Shown here one piece after another: positions 37,662-45,724 of a DNA stretch of 63,115 bases. Source of the DNA: Lachnospiraceae bacterium (GTDB taxonomy: Bacteria > Bacillota > Clostridia > Lachnospirales > Lachnospiraceae). The position numbers and the translations under genes were made by a program. The notes below the pieces were generated by a model, which was not told the origin of the DNA, did not search any database, and was given only the letters and a program-made list of their open reading frames with translations. The stretch lies in the NCBI GenBank assembly GCA_017478245.1, contig JAFVDW010000047.1, positions 1 to 63,115 on the forward strand. Direction: 5' to 3'. Each line of letters opens with the position of its first letter. The stretch's first letter is position 1.

Positions 37662-39059
37662 TTATACTTCCTCTTCCATATCCGCCAACGCTGCCTTCAT
37701 CATAATCGCGCATTCAATACGCTTCTTCTGCAATTCACAGCCCACATCATATGTATCATTGATATTGCCGTGGAAATTGTAAGAGTTCGCCGCACATCCG
37801 CCACTACAATAAAACTTGGCAAAACACTTCTTACACTTTTCCTTTGCATACACATTGCAGCACTTAAACTCGTCCCGGATATCCTCTCTCTCAATGCCGT
37901 GAAACACATCCCCCATCTTAAAATCTTCATTTCCCACAAACTGATGGCAGGGATAAAAATCTCCCCAGGGGGTGACTGCCAGATACTCTGTTCCGGAACC
38001 GCATCCGGAAAGACGCTTTGCCACACAGGGACCTCCCTGTAAGTCAATCATAAAGTGGAAGAAATTAAATGGTTCGCCTGCCTTCTTTCGTCTGAGCATC
38101 TCCACTGCCAGCTTGTCATACTCCTCCATCAGCTTCGGCAGATCCTCCTCGGTGATCGCGTAATCATCCGTGGGTTGAGCAACCACAGGCTCCACCGATA
38201 TCTGCTTGAAGCCCAAATCTGCAAGATGAAGTACATCCTCTGAGAAATCCAGGTTGTGATGGGTGAAGGTACCTCGCACATAATAGTTCATCTGCTCTCT
38301 GCTTTCCGCCGTTTTTTGGAACTTGGGAACCACGATATCGTAGCTTCCCTGTCCCCCGCGAAAAGGACGCATCTTATCATGAATCTCTTTTCTTCCGTCA
38401 ATACTCAGCACAATATTTGTCATTTCTCTATTGGCAAACTCCAAAATATCATCATTCAAAAGCACACCATTGGTGGTCAACGTAAAACGGAATTTTTTGT
38501 TGTGGGGCTCCTCCAGACTGCGACCATACTCCACCAAATCCTTGACTACCTGCCAGTTCATCAGCGGTTCGCCTCCGAAAAAGTCCACCTCCAGATTCAC
38601 GCGGTTCCCGGAATTCGCCACCAGAAAATCCAGTGCCGCCTTACCCACCTCGAAGCTCATCAGTGCCCGTCTGCCATGATATTCACCTGCCTCTGCAAAA
38701 CAATACTTACAGGCCAGATTACAGTCATGCGCTATATGCAGACATAATGCCTTTACCACTGTCTGCCGCTTCTTGAAATCAAATACATAATTTTCATATA
38801 TATCAGGGGCAAATAACTGTCCCGCCTTCTCCAGCTCCAGAACCTCTTCCACCGCCTCACAGATTTCCTCATCCGGATATTGGATGTCCGCCAGATTCAG
38901 GACAGCCGCCTTGATGGTATCCTCATCCTTTATGCCTTCATTTACAAGGGGTTCCACCAGATGAATCATATCATACACAATATCATCCACCACATGTACG
39001 GAACCACTGTTCACGTCCATGACGATGTTATACCCATTGTTTTTATACTGGTGTATCAC
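37662..39059 (-). CDS. scfB: SCIFF ranthipeptide thioether maturase (radical SAM/SPASM)
   Basis: The 465-residue enzyme has an N-terminal peptide-recognition-like region (~1-90), a radical SAM site with Cys113, Cys117 and Cys120 ('CNLACKYC'), and a SPASM domain with many Cys in the C-terminal third ('CCNVYAKEKCKKC', 'YCSGGCAAN'). This is the CteB family that puts Cys-to-alpha-carbon thioether bridges into SCIFF peptides. The 47-residue precursor gene lies immediately upstream on the same strand, and secDF lies downstream. The family is near-universal in Clostridia; the mature product's role is not settled, with quorum-like signalling proposed. Confidence 0.95.
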   Translation of the reverse strand: MIHQYKNNGYNIVMDVNSGSVHVVDDIVYDMIHLVEPLVNEGIKDEDTIKAAVLNLADIQYPDEEICEAVEEVLELEKAGQLFAPDIYENYVFDFKKRQTVVKALCLHIAHDCNLACKYCFAEAGEYHGRRALMSFEVGKAALDFLVANSGNRVNLEVDFFGGEPLMNWQVVKDLVEYGRSLEEPHNKKFRFTLTTNGVLLNDDILEFANREMTNIVLSIDGRKEIHDKMRPFRGGQGSYDIVVPKFQKTAESREQMNYYVRGTFTHHNLDFSEDVLHLADLGFKQISVEPVVAQPTDDYAITEEDLPKLMEEYDKLAVEMLRRKKAGEPFNFFHFMIDLQGGPCVAKRLSGCGSGTEYLAVTPWGDFYPCHQFVGNEDFKMGDVFHGIEREDIRDEFKCCNVYAKEKCKKCFAKFYCSGGCAANSYNFHGNINDTYDVGCELQKKRIECAIMMKAALADMEEEV

Positions 39060-39157
39060 AGTAACAATTCCTTTCTGTCAAAATACTCAATTTCAAATTT
39101 TTCCTAATTGATTGCGTAAAATAATCTCTGAGAACGCCGTTATTTATAACGCACAAT

Positions 39158-39181
39158 AAGCAGCGACTGGAGTCGCTGCTT
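39158..39181. other. Perfect hairpin between scfA and scfB
   Basis: Arms 39158-39167 and 39172-39181 pair perfectly over 10 bases around a 4-base loop. There is no T run on minus. It could reduce read-through or stabilise the scfA mRNA, giving more precursor than enzyme, as in many peptide-maturase operons. Confidence 0.6.
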
Positions 39182-39206
39182 ACGCTAGTCTCGCATTTCA
39201 AACCAA

Positions 39207-39350
39207 TTATTTAATCTTCTCACAGCTCTGATTGCCTACCGTACAAGATGTCTTGCAAGCAGACTGGCAGGATGTCTGGCACTCGCCACAGCCGCCCTTC
39301 TTCATAGATTCCTTTAAGTCCCTTGTTGTTAAAGTCTTAATATGCTTCAT
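39207..39350 (-). CDS. scfA: SCIFF ranthipeptide precursor, six Cys in 47 residues
   Basis: The short frame encodes a 47-residue peptide starting 'MKHIKTLTTRDLKES' and ending in a Cys-rich core with Cys at 21, 24, 28, 32, 36 and 43 ('CGECQTSC', 'ACKTSC', 'QSCEKIK'). This is the SCIFF family ('six cysteines in forty-five'). The leader is recognised by the radical SAM maturase, which bridges Cys to Thr/other acceptors in the core. An AGGAGG site stands 13 bases before the ATG, longer than ideal. An extended -10 promoter lies about 40 bases upstream. The maturase gene follows after a hairpin. Confidence 0.95.
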   Translation of the reverse strand: MKHIKTLTTRDLKESMKKGGCGECQTSCQSACKTSCTVGNQSCEKIK

Positions 39351-39390
39351 ATTAATTACTTTGCCTCCTTAAATATTACAAATCTCTTGT

Positions 39391-39399
39391 AGTATAGCA
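39391..39399 (-). promoter_or_regulatory. Extended -10 promoter of scfA
   Basis: TATACT (39391-39396) is preceded directly by TGC, giving TGnTATACT on minus. The -35 region 17 bases away (TTTCCT) is poor, as extended -10 promoters allow. The leader to the scfA ATG would be about 35 bases. Confidence 0.6.
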
Positions 39400-39440
39400 C
39401 AGTTTTTCTGAATAGGAAAGTATTTTTTTCAAAATAAGAC

Positions 39441-39468
39441 AAAAAGCTGCCTGTCATCCACAAGCAGC
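39441..39468 (-). terminator. Terminator after the lacI-type regulator gene
   Basis: A 9-bp stem (39460-39468 with 39446-39454, one G-T pair), a 5-base loop and five T on minus lie 20 bases after the regulator's stop. It separates malQ-lacI transcription from scfA. Confidence 0.8.
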
Positions 39469-39487
39469 ACAACATCAAAGATTCCTT

Positions 39488-40501
39488 TTAACTATGCAAT
39501 TCCCTTACCGATTGACGCTCTATGAGCTCTACACCAATCTTCTCATTTATGACTAATTTTTCCTTATGTTCAATCATCTTAAACAGATATTCCCCCGCCA
39601 ACTCTGCCTTCCTTTGCATATTCTGCGAGACCGTGGTAAGCTGCGGATAAGAATAACAGCACTCGGGAAGGTTGTCAAAGCCTACCACCGAAATATCTTG
39701 CGGTACATCCAAACCACACAGCCGCAATCCTTCCATCACACCGAAAGCGAGAATATCCGACATCGTCACAACCGCAGTGAACTGCATATCGGAATAAGCA
39801 ATCCGCTTCCCGGCATCCACGCCTTCATTATAAATCGTCCAAGTCTTAAAAATCTGTTCCTCTGTAACAACAATTCCCCGGGACTGAAGCGCATCACAAA
39901 AGCCTCTGAAGCGTTCATTTACCACGCCGGACTCCGCCTGATCCGGTCCCACATATGCAATCTTCCTGTGCCCCTTTTCCATCAAATATTCTGCCGCCAG
40001 ATAACCGCCCTTATAATCATCTATTCCCACATTGACAATGTCTGCATCAGGCGCATAGCTGTCAATATAGACTGTCGGGATATTGATCCGTTTCTCGATC
40101 TCTGCAACCTCTTCCCGATTAGGTCCTAACAGAATGAGCCCATCCACATTCCATGTAGTAAATACCGGAATCATTTCCTTGCACTCTCCCACGCTGCGAA
40201 TCATCAGATAATACCCCTGTTTCCGCACAAATTTCTCCAGAAAAGACAACATTTTTTCATAATAGGGGCTTGCGGAAAACGCCTCATCCTCCCCCAGGTA
40301 GGGCATAACCACACCGATAATCCTGCTTTCCTTTAATGCCAGGCTGCGCGCCATAGCACTGGGCTGATAATCATTTTCCTCTATGATCTTCTGTACCCTG
40401 CGAATCGTCTTCTCTGACACCTTATGGAAATTTCCATTGATAACATTGGAAACTGTGGCAGTACTCACCCCTGCTTTCGCTGCAATGTCTTTGATCTTCA
40501 T
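39488..40501 (-). CDS. LacI family transcriptional regulator
   Basis: The 337-residue protein starts 'MKIKDIAAKAGVSTATVSNV' with a typical LacI helix-turn-helix and hinge helix ('SAMARSLALKES'). A periplasmic-binding-like sugar domain follows ('IIGVVMPYL', 'VSVVGFDNLPECCYSYPQLTTV'). The ATG at 40501 lies two bases past the malQ stop and uses GGAAGGA inside the malQ end as its ribosome site. It probably controls malQ and other maltodextrin genes in answer to a sugar; the ligand is inferred only from the neighbour. Confidence 0.93.
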   Translation of the reverse strand: MKIKDIAAKAGVSTATVSNVINGNFHKVSEKTIRRVQKIIEENDYQPSAMARSLALKESRIIGVVMPYLGEDEAFSASPYYEKMLSFLEKFVRKQGYYLMIRSVGECKEMIPVFTTWNVDGLILLGPNREEVAEIEKRINIPTVYIDSYAPDADIVNVGIDDYKGGYLAAEYLMEKGHRKIAYVGPDQAESGVVNERFRGFCDALQSRGIVVTEEQIFKTWTIYNEGVDAGKRIAYSDMQFTAVVTMSDILAFGVMEGLRLCGLDVPQDISVVGFDNLPECCYSYPQLTTVSQNMQRKAELAGEYLFKMIEHKEKLVINEKIGVELIERQSVRELHS

Positions 40502-40503
40502 CT

Positions 40504-42003
40504 CTATTCCTTCCGTCCGCGCTTCGATTCCAAAACCATCTCCCGCATCCACTCTATCCGCTCTTCCATGGCTTCCAGACTCTCCATGCGCCACTCCCAG
40601 TTAGGACTTCCCACCGTTCCCGGCGTATTCAATCTCGCCGAATCATCCAGCTCCAAAACGTCCATCGCCGGAATCACCGCCATATCCGCCTCACTCTCCA
40701 ACACATAATGCAGCATTCTATTGACCACGCTGTCTCCCGGCTTACCATAGGGCTTTAGCTTGGCATCCACCTGCGCGCGCATCTGTCTGTCCATGTCCAC
40801 ATACCAGCCCTTCACGGTCTGATTGTCATGGGTTCCCGTGTAAATCAGGCGGTTCTTATGCGCCTCCTCATACAACAAACTGAATTCTGCAATAAACATT
40901 CCCATCAGCCCATAATGATCTCTTAAGACAAGCACCTCCGGACGAAGCTCTCCCAGATCCTCCGCGACAATCCACGCATCCGGAAGCTGCTCATAAATCG
41001 TATCAAACAGCTTATATCCCGGAGCCTCCAGCCACTCTCCCGAAACAGCCGTAGGGCAGCTTGCCGGAATCCTCCAATAGGTATCAAAGGCACGGAAATG
41101 ATCAATTCGCAAAATATCATACAGCTTCGTACTATAGGCAAGCCTATCTATCCAGAACTGAAAATGATTCTGCTCCAAATGCTCCCAATCGTAAATGGGA
41201 TTGCCCCAACGCTGACCGGTGGCACTAAAATAATCAGGCGGCACTCCTGCAATAAATCTGGGTCTTCCGTCCTGATCCAACAGGAAATCCTCCCTTGCCT
41301 TCCACACATCCAACGAGTCTATCCCCACATAAAAAGGAATATCTCCCATGATCAGAATGCCCTTCCCATTGGCATAAGCCTTCAATTCATTCCACTGTAC
41401 ATAGAACATATACTGCAAAAACATCTGATACGCAATTTCATCCGCAAGCTCCGAGAGATCATATTTCCCATCCAATATCCAATTCTGCTGTTCCTTGGGC
41501 CACTCATTCCAACATCTCATATCATTGGCTCGCTTCAGCGAAATGAACACAGCATAGGGTTTCACCCAATCCAACTTGCAGAACGACGCATACCCTGCAT
41601 CCAAACTAACCGTCTTTCTAAATTCTGCAAATGCTTCCCTTAGATACGGCTCCTTAAACTTTCTGGCTGCATCATAGTCTACTCTGCCCTGTGATTCCAA
41701 TGGCGCAGCGGACTTCTTCAAATATCCCTTTTCCGCCAAAAGCTCCAGATCCACATACAATTCGTCTCCTGCATAGGAGGAAAACGGTTGATAAGGTGAA
41801 TTGCCATAGCCCAATGGATTCAAAGGAAGAATCTGCCAAATAGACATTCCCATCTTGGACAATACATCCACAAAATGATACGACTCCTTACCAAATGTTC
41901 CGATTCCTTCCCGGGAAGGCAGCGCCGAAACCGGCATTAATACACCCGCCAGACGTTCCCCTGTTTTATTCATTTTATTCGTTTTGTCTTTCGCCTGTTT
42001 CAA
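40504..42003 (-). CDS. malQ: 4-alpha-glucanotransferase (amylomaltase) MalQ
   Basis: This is a GH77 enzyme of about 499 residues. Visible features are 'GIGTFGKESYHFVDVLSKMG', the nucleophile region 'LRIDHFRAFDTYW', the acid/base region 'VAEDLGELRPEV' and 'TGTHDNQTVKGW' with the third carboxylate. It transfers glucan segments between malto-oligosaccharides in the cytoplasm. I prefer the TTG at 42003, nine bases after AAAGGAG. The ATG at 42030 has no ribosome site and lies only about 10 bases after the predicted transcription start. The LacI-type regulator follows with a 2-base gap. Confidence 0.93.
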   Translation of the reverse strand: MKQAKDKTNKMNKTGERLAGVLMPVSALPSREGIGTFGKESYHFVDVLSKMGMSIWQILPLNPLGYGNSPYQPFSSYAGDELYVDLELLAEKGYLKKSAAPLESQGRVDYDAARKFKEPYLREAFAEFRKTVSLDAGYASFCKLDWVKPYAVFISLKRANDMRCWNEWPKEQQNWILDGKYDLSELADEIAYQMFLQYMFYVQWNELKAYANGKGILIMGDIPFYVGIDSLDVWKAREDFLLDQDGRPRFIAGVPPDYFSATGQRWGNPIYDWEHLEQNHFQFWIDRLAYSTKLYDILRIDHFRAFDTYWRIPASCPTAVSGEWLEAPGYKLFDTIYEQLPDAWIVAEDLGELRPEVLVLRDHYGLMGMFIAEFSLLYEEAHKNRLIYTGTHDNQTVKGWYVDMDRQMRAQVDAKLKPYGKPGDSVVNRMLHYVLESEADMAVIPAMDVLELDDSARLNTPGTVGSPNWEWRMESLEAMEERIEWMREMVLESKRGRKE

Positions 42004-42047
42004 GTCACATATCTCCTTTGCGCTAACCATCTAATATGTCACAAACT

Positions 42048-42077
42048 ATTATACCCCATTTTCTCTAATAAAATCAG
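42048..42077 (-). promoter_or_regulatory. Promoter of malQ-lacI
   Basis: TATAAT (42048-42053) and CTGATT (42072-42077) are 18 bases apart on minus. A weak dyad (AGTT...AACT) overlaps and precedes the -35 and might hold a LacI-type operator, though no good palindrome with a central CG is present. Confidence 0.6.
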
Positions 42078-42142
42078 TTGGTTTATCGGTTAACTTCTTT
42101 ATATCACATCTGCCCGCTCACTGTCAAGAATTTTCCATGCTT

Positions 42143-42520
42143 TTAGCCCAGCATCCCGCCCAACATTCCACCGCCGGCACATAGGATCAACGTGGTAAAA
42201 AATGAATCTCCCCATTCACCTGCTCCTCTGTGTACAAGCAGAGATACCAACACAAGCACCAAAAAGTATGCGCTCCCAAGCAATAAGCCCCACAGGAATT
42301 TCCTGTTCTTCATTCGTTTTCCCGCAAGGAATCCTGCAAACATCGTAGCGAGCACATAAATCACTATGATTGCGATAGATACGACACGTTCTGTCAGCCC
42401 CAGTTTATAAAGCAGCAATGCCAGCACCAACAAAAGTCCCGCCGTCAGTATGTAGGAAAACACCAATGTTTTTACCAGAAAAAATACCGGTACTTTCGAC
42501 TCCCTCAATTCGTTGTTCAT
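42143..42520 (-). CDS. TIGR04086 family membrane protein
   Basis: The 125-residue protein has four hydrophobic helices (about 14-36, 44-66, 74-93 and 105-122) and a glycine-rich end 'CAGGGMLGGMLG'. This matches the TIGR04086 family of small Firmicutes membrane proteins of unknown function. It is a single gene on minus, between malQ and the divergent CBS/CorC gene. Confidence 0.75.
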   Translation of the reverse strand: MNNELRESKVPVFFLVKTLVFSYILTAGLLLVLALLLYKLGLTERVVSIAIIVIYVLATMFAGFLAGKRMKNRKFLWGLLLGSAYFLVLVLVSLLVHRGAGEWGDSFFTTLILCAGGGMLGGMLG

Positions 42521-42654
42521 AGCTCCTCCTTCATTCCTTTTGATAATAATGGATAAAACAATTATTTTTATCTGATTGTAACAGTTCAGTCATGTAGAAA
42601 TCGATGATATGACCAAACTGTTACATCTGATTATATTCGTCAAATCTTAAAAAC

Positions 42655-42684
42655 TTGACAACTGCCCGGCGAATATTGTATAGT
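42655..42684 (+). promoter_or_regulatory. Sigma-A type promoter of the CBS/CorC gene
   Basis: A perfect TTGACA (42655-42660) and TATAGT (42679-42684) are 18 bases apart on plus. This shows that upstream in-frame ATGs from 42655 on are not the start of the gene. Confidence 0.8.
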
Positions 42685-42738
42685 TGCTTTAATTCTGTAT
42701 TGATGACAAATATAAATAGAAAAGGATGTGTTATATTT

Positions 42739-44073
42739 TTGGATACCTCAGGTGTCATACAACTTATTACGTTAGTGATTCTGGTTTTATTGTCCGGTTT
42801 CTTTTCCTCTGCTGAGACAGCGCTCACCACGGTCAATCGAGTGCGCATACGTTCTTTGGCGGAAGAAGGGAACAAACGTGCCTCCAAGGTCATTCGTATT
42901 CTGGACAATTACAGCAAAATGCTCAGCACCATATTGGTGGGCAATAATATCGTCAATCTGTCTGCCTCTGCACTTGCCACAACTCTCGCACTGCGGATTC
43001 ATCTGGCTGTCGGAATCGCCACGGGGATACTGACCGTCGTAGTACTTCTCTGCGGTGAGATTGTTCCCAAAACCTGGGCAATGCTCTACTCCGAGCAACT
43101 TTCCCTCTCCTATTGCAATATTATATATGGATTGATGCAGCTACTCACTCCCGTCATCTTTCTTGTGGACAAAATGTCAAAGGGAATATTGCACCTATTG
43201 CGCATTGACCCCAACATGCGTCCAACAGCCATGACAGAGACCGAGTTAAAAACATATGTAGATGTCAGCCACGAGGAAGGCGTCATTGAATCAGAAGAAC
43301 GCGAAATGATATACAATGTATTTGATTTCTCAGATGCCCTGGCAAAGGATATTATGATTCCACGCATCAATATGGTCACTGTAAATGTAGAAGATTCCTA
43401 TCAGGATGTCTTAGAGGTGTTTCGCCAATTTATGTATACAAGGCTTCCCGTCTACAGAGATGACAAGGATAATATTATCGGGTTCATCAACATCAAGGAC
43501 TTTATCTTGACAGAGGCGGACTCCTTTTGTGTGGAAAGTATTCTTCGTGATGCCCACTATACATACGAATTCAAGCGCATTGCGGATCTGATGGATGAGC
43601 TCCGGGAAAAGACGCTGAATGTAGCCTTTGTTCTGAATGAATATGGCGCAACAGTGGGTATGATCACACTAGAAGACCTTCTGGAGGAAATCGTAGGCGA
43701 AATCCGTGACGAATACGATGCCGATGAAGCAGAATTTATACAAAAGCTTGACGATGTTACTTATCTGGTAGAAGGCAGCATGAAGCTGGATGACATCAAT
43801 GATGCCATCGGCACAGACCTCGTCAGTGAAGATTATGACTCTATCGGAGGTATTATCATTGAATATCTGAATCGACTGCCGGAGGAAGGCGATTCAGTCA
43901 CGTTGGAAAACGGTATCAAGCTGGAAGTAATCGACACAGAGCAAAATCGTATTCAAAAAGTGTGCATGACACTCCCGGTACAGACTGTCTCGTCCGATAC
44001 TCCCCCGGCTGCCCCCTCCGATGGAATGGATGCGTCTGGCGATACATCATCGGATTCATCGCTTTCCCAGTGA
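42739..44073 (+). CDS. Hemolysin-family membrane protein with DUF21, CBS pair and CorC_HlyC domains
   Basis: About 444 residues: a DUF21/CNNM membrane region (three to four helices, 'LVILVLLSGFFSSAETALTTVNR', 'LCGEIVPKTWAML'), a CBS pair (~200-320), and a C-terminal CorC_HlyC domain ('EEIVGEIRDEYD'). An acidic Ser/Asp-rich tail ends it. Related proteins act in Mg2+/Co2+ export or homeostasis, not haemolysis. The likely start is TTG at 42739 after AAAGGATG; no ATG downstream of the promoter has a good site. The 3' end overlaps the converging Na/Pi gene by 18 bases. Confidence 0.88.
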   Translation: MDTSGVIQLITLVILVLLSGFFSSAETALTTVNRVRIRSLAEEGNKRASKVIRILDNYSKMLSTILVGNNIVNLSASALATTLALRIHLAVGIATGILTVVVLLCGEIVPKTWAMLYSEQLSLSYCNIIYGLMQLLTPVIFLVDKMSKGILHLLRIDPNMRPTAMTETELKTYVDVSHEEGVIESEEREMIYNVFDFSDALAKDIMIPRINMVTVNVEDSYQDVLEVFRQFMYTRLPVYRDDKDNIIGFINIKDFILTEADSFCVESILRDAHYTYEFKRIADLMDELREKTLNVAFVLNEYGATVGMITLEDLLEEIVGEIRDEYDADEAEFIQKLDDVTYLVEGSMKLDDINDAIGTDLVSEDYDSIGGIIIEYLNRLPEEGDSVTLENGIKLEVIDTEQNRIQKVCMTLPVQTVSSDTPPAAPSDGMDASGDTSSDSSLSQ

Positions 44074-45027
44074 TACCAGTCGGACAAGCAGTCCTGAAAA
44101 CGGAAACAGCGCCACTGTTACGACCACATTGAAAATACTATGTATAGCGGCTATCCCCATGGGGGTTGCCGCTTTTTCCATGAAAGAAAATCTCACGATG
44201 CTATTGAGTCCATAAAATCCTGACATAAATATCACCGCGCCAAGCACATTCAAATAAAGATGAATCAAAGCTGTCCTTTGGGCATTTCTGCATGCCCCTA
44301 TTCCTGCCAGCAGCGCAGTCACACATGTGCCAATGTTCTGCCCTATAATCATTGGAATTGCCAAGCTGTACGTCACCCCTCCGGTGATACTTAGTGCCTG
44401 CAGGATTCCCACAGCCGCAGAGGAGGATTGTATCAGGGCTGTCACAAAAGTCCCTCCTGCCACTCCCATAAAAGGATTGGAAAACCTTGTCATAATCCCA
44501 GTAAATTCCGGAAGTTCTGCCAGCGGCTGCACCGCCCTGCTCATGGTATCCATTCCAAACATCAAAATGGAAAACCCCACAAAGACAGTTGCAATATTCT
44601 GCAACCGCTGCCTTTTTGAAGTCATCAAAACACCGACTCCCACAAGCGCACAAAGCGGAGAGGTAGTCGAAGGCTGTAACAAACGCACCAAAAAAGACGA
44701 GCTCTCCATTCCGATCGCTCCCAACAGCCACGAGGTAACGGTAGTTCCGATATTTGCTCCCATAATAATACCCACCGACTGTTACAGACTCATCATACCG
44801 GAATCCACCAAGCCCACCACCATGACAGTCACAGCCGATGAGGATTGTATCAACGCAGTCATTACGGTCCCCACAAGCACACCCTGAAACGGACTGGCAG
44901 TCAGCCTCTCTAACATACGTTCCAGTTTTCCTCCGGCAAATTTCACAAGACACTCTTCCATCAGGCACATTCCATAGAAGAATAATGCCAGTCCTCCCAG
45001 AAATGTCACTACTCCAAAAATATCCAT
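44056..45027 (-). pseudogene. Na/Pi cotransporter gene interrupted by an in-frame stop
   Basis: Two adjacent pieces in the same frame make one Na/phosphate symporter of about 323 codons. The first (81 residues, 45027-44782) ends 'VGLVDSGMMSL' and a TAA. The next codon continues 'QSVGIIMGANIGTTVTSW', a signature that normally follows without a break. Two QSS repeats ('ALIQSSSA') are present, one in each half, as expected of NptA-type transporters. No PhoU-like domain follows. The rest of the frame is intact, so the change is a single nonsense codon: recent loss, sequencing error, or recoding. A GTG three codons on has no ribosome site. No clear ribosome site precedes the first ATG. Confidence 0.8.
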
Positions 45028-45103
45028 ATTGCAAACAATCTGACACGCTCCTACGCTCTTACACTCATCTTATGCGCCAAAGCCTGACTTTATATTCCCA
45101 AAG

Positions 45104-45634
45104 TTACATTCCCAAAGTTACCAGAATACCATCCGCGATTGCCTGCGCAATTTCATAGAAGCGTTTGTCAAACAACAGATTGTCTGCATCCGTGTTGATA
45201 AATCCCACTTCAACCAGTACAGCAGGCATTTGCGTACGGTTGAGCACCACCAGATTAGGGCGTTCATTCACTCCCAGATTGACGAATCCCACCGCCTCCA
45301 ACTGCTCATTGATATTGTAAGCCATTCTGGCTGCTTCTCCATAACGATTAAAAACAAGCGTCTCCACTCCTGTATATTGATTGGGATACGGACTGGAATT
45401 GCGGTGGATAGATACAAAATAATCTGCCCCCACCTCGTTTGCCTCCTGTGCCTTCTGATAGGGCGACTCATAAATATCTGCTGTTCTGGTATAGTATACC
45501 TCAACGCCGCTCTCTTCCAATATCCTGCCCACCTCTAAGGTGAGCGCCAGCACATCATCCTTCTCCGCCCTGCCATCGTACTGAGCACCGGGGTTTACAC
45601 CTCCATGGCCGGCATCAAGCGCAATCAAAGCCAT
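45104..45634 (-). CDS. N-acetylmuramoyl-L-alanine amidase (Amidase_3) without signal peptide
   Basis: The 176-residue protein is just the zinc amidase domain: 'ALDAGHGGVNPGA' (first His), 'SIHRNSS' (second His) and 'AVLVEVGFINTDAD' (catalytic Glu). It cuts between MurNAc and the stem peptide. It has no signal peptide or wall-binding repeats. The ATG at 45634 has AGGAGG eight bases upstream, so the leader is not simply mis-called. In spore formers similar leaderless amidases (CwlC-like) are released by mother-cell lysis; that role is inferred here. Confidence 0.92.
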   Translation of the reverse strand: MALIALDAGHGGVNPGAQYDGRAEKDDVLALTLEVGRILEESGVEVYYTRTADIYESPYQKAQEANEVGADYFVSIHRNSSPYPNQYTGVETLVFNRYGEAARMAYNINEQLEAVGFVNLGVNERPNLVVLNRTQMPAVLVEVGFINTDADNLLFDKRFYEIAQAIADGILVTLGM

Positions 45635-45724
45635 AAAAAAGACCTCCTGCATATCTTTGTACAGTATATGCAGAAGATCCTATGTTGTTTCTCCTTCATC
45701 CATATTGCACTGCTTGATACCGGT

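Noticed and set aside
42054-42110. LacI-type operator near the malQ promoter
   Set aside because: Only a weak dyad with AGTT/AACT ends is present; the centre lacks the usual symmetric CG-containing core, so I do not list it as a separate site.
44201-45046. Long open frame of 281 codons across the Na/Pi gene
   Set aside because: It is another frame of the interrupted transporter gene; its translation is rich in Cys, Gly and Tyr with no membrane pattern, while the true frame carries the family motifs on both sides of the stop.
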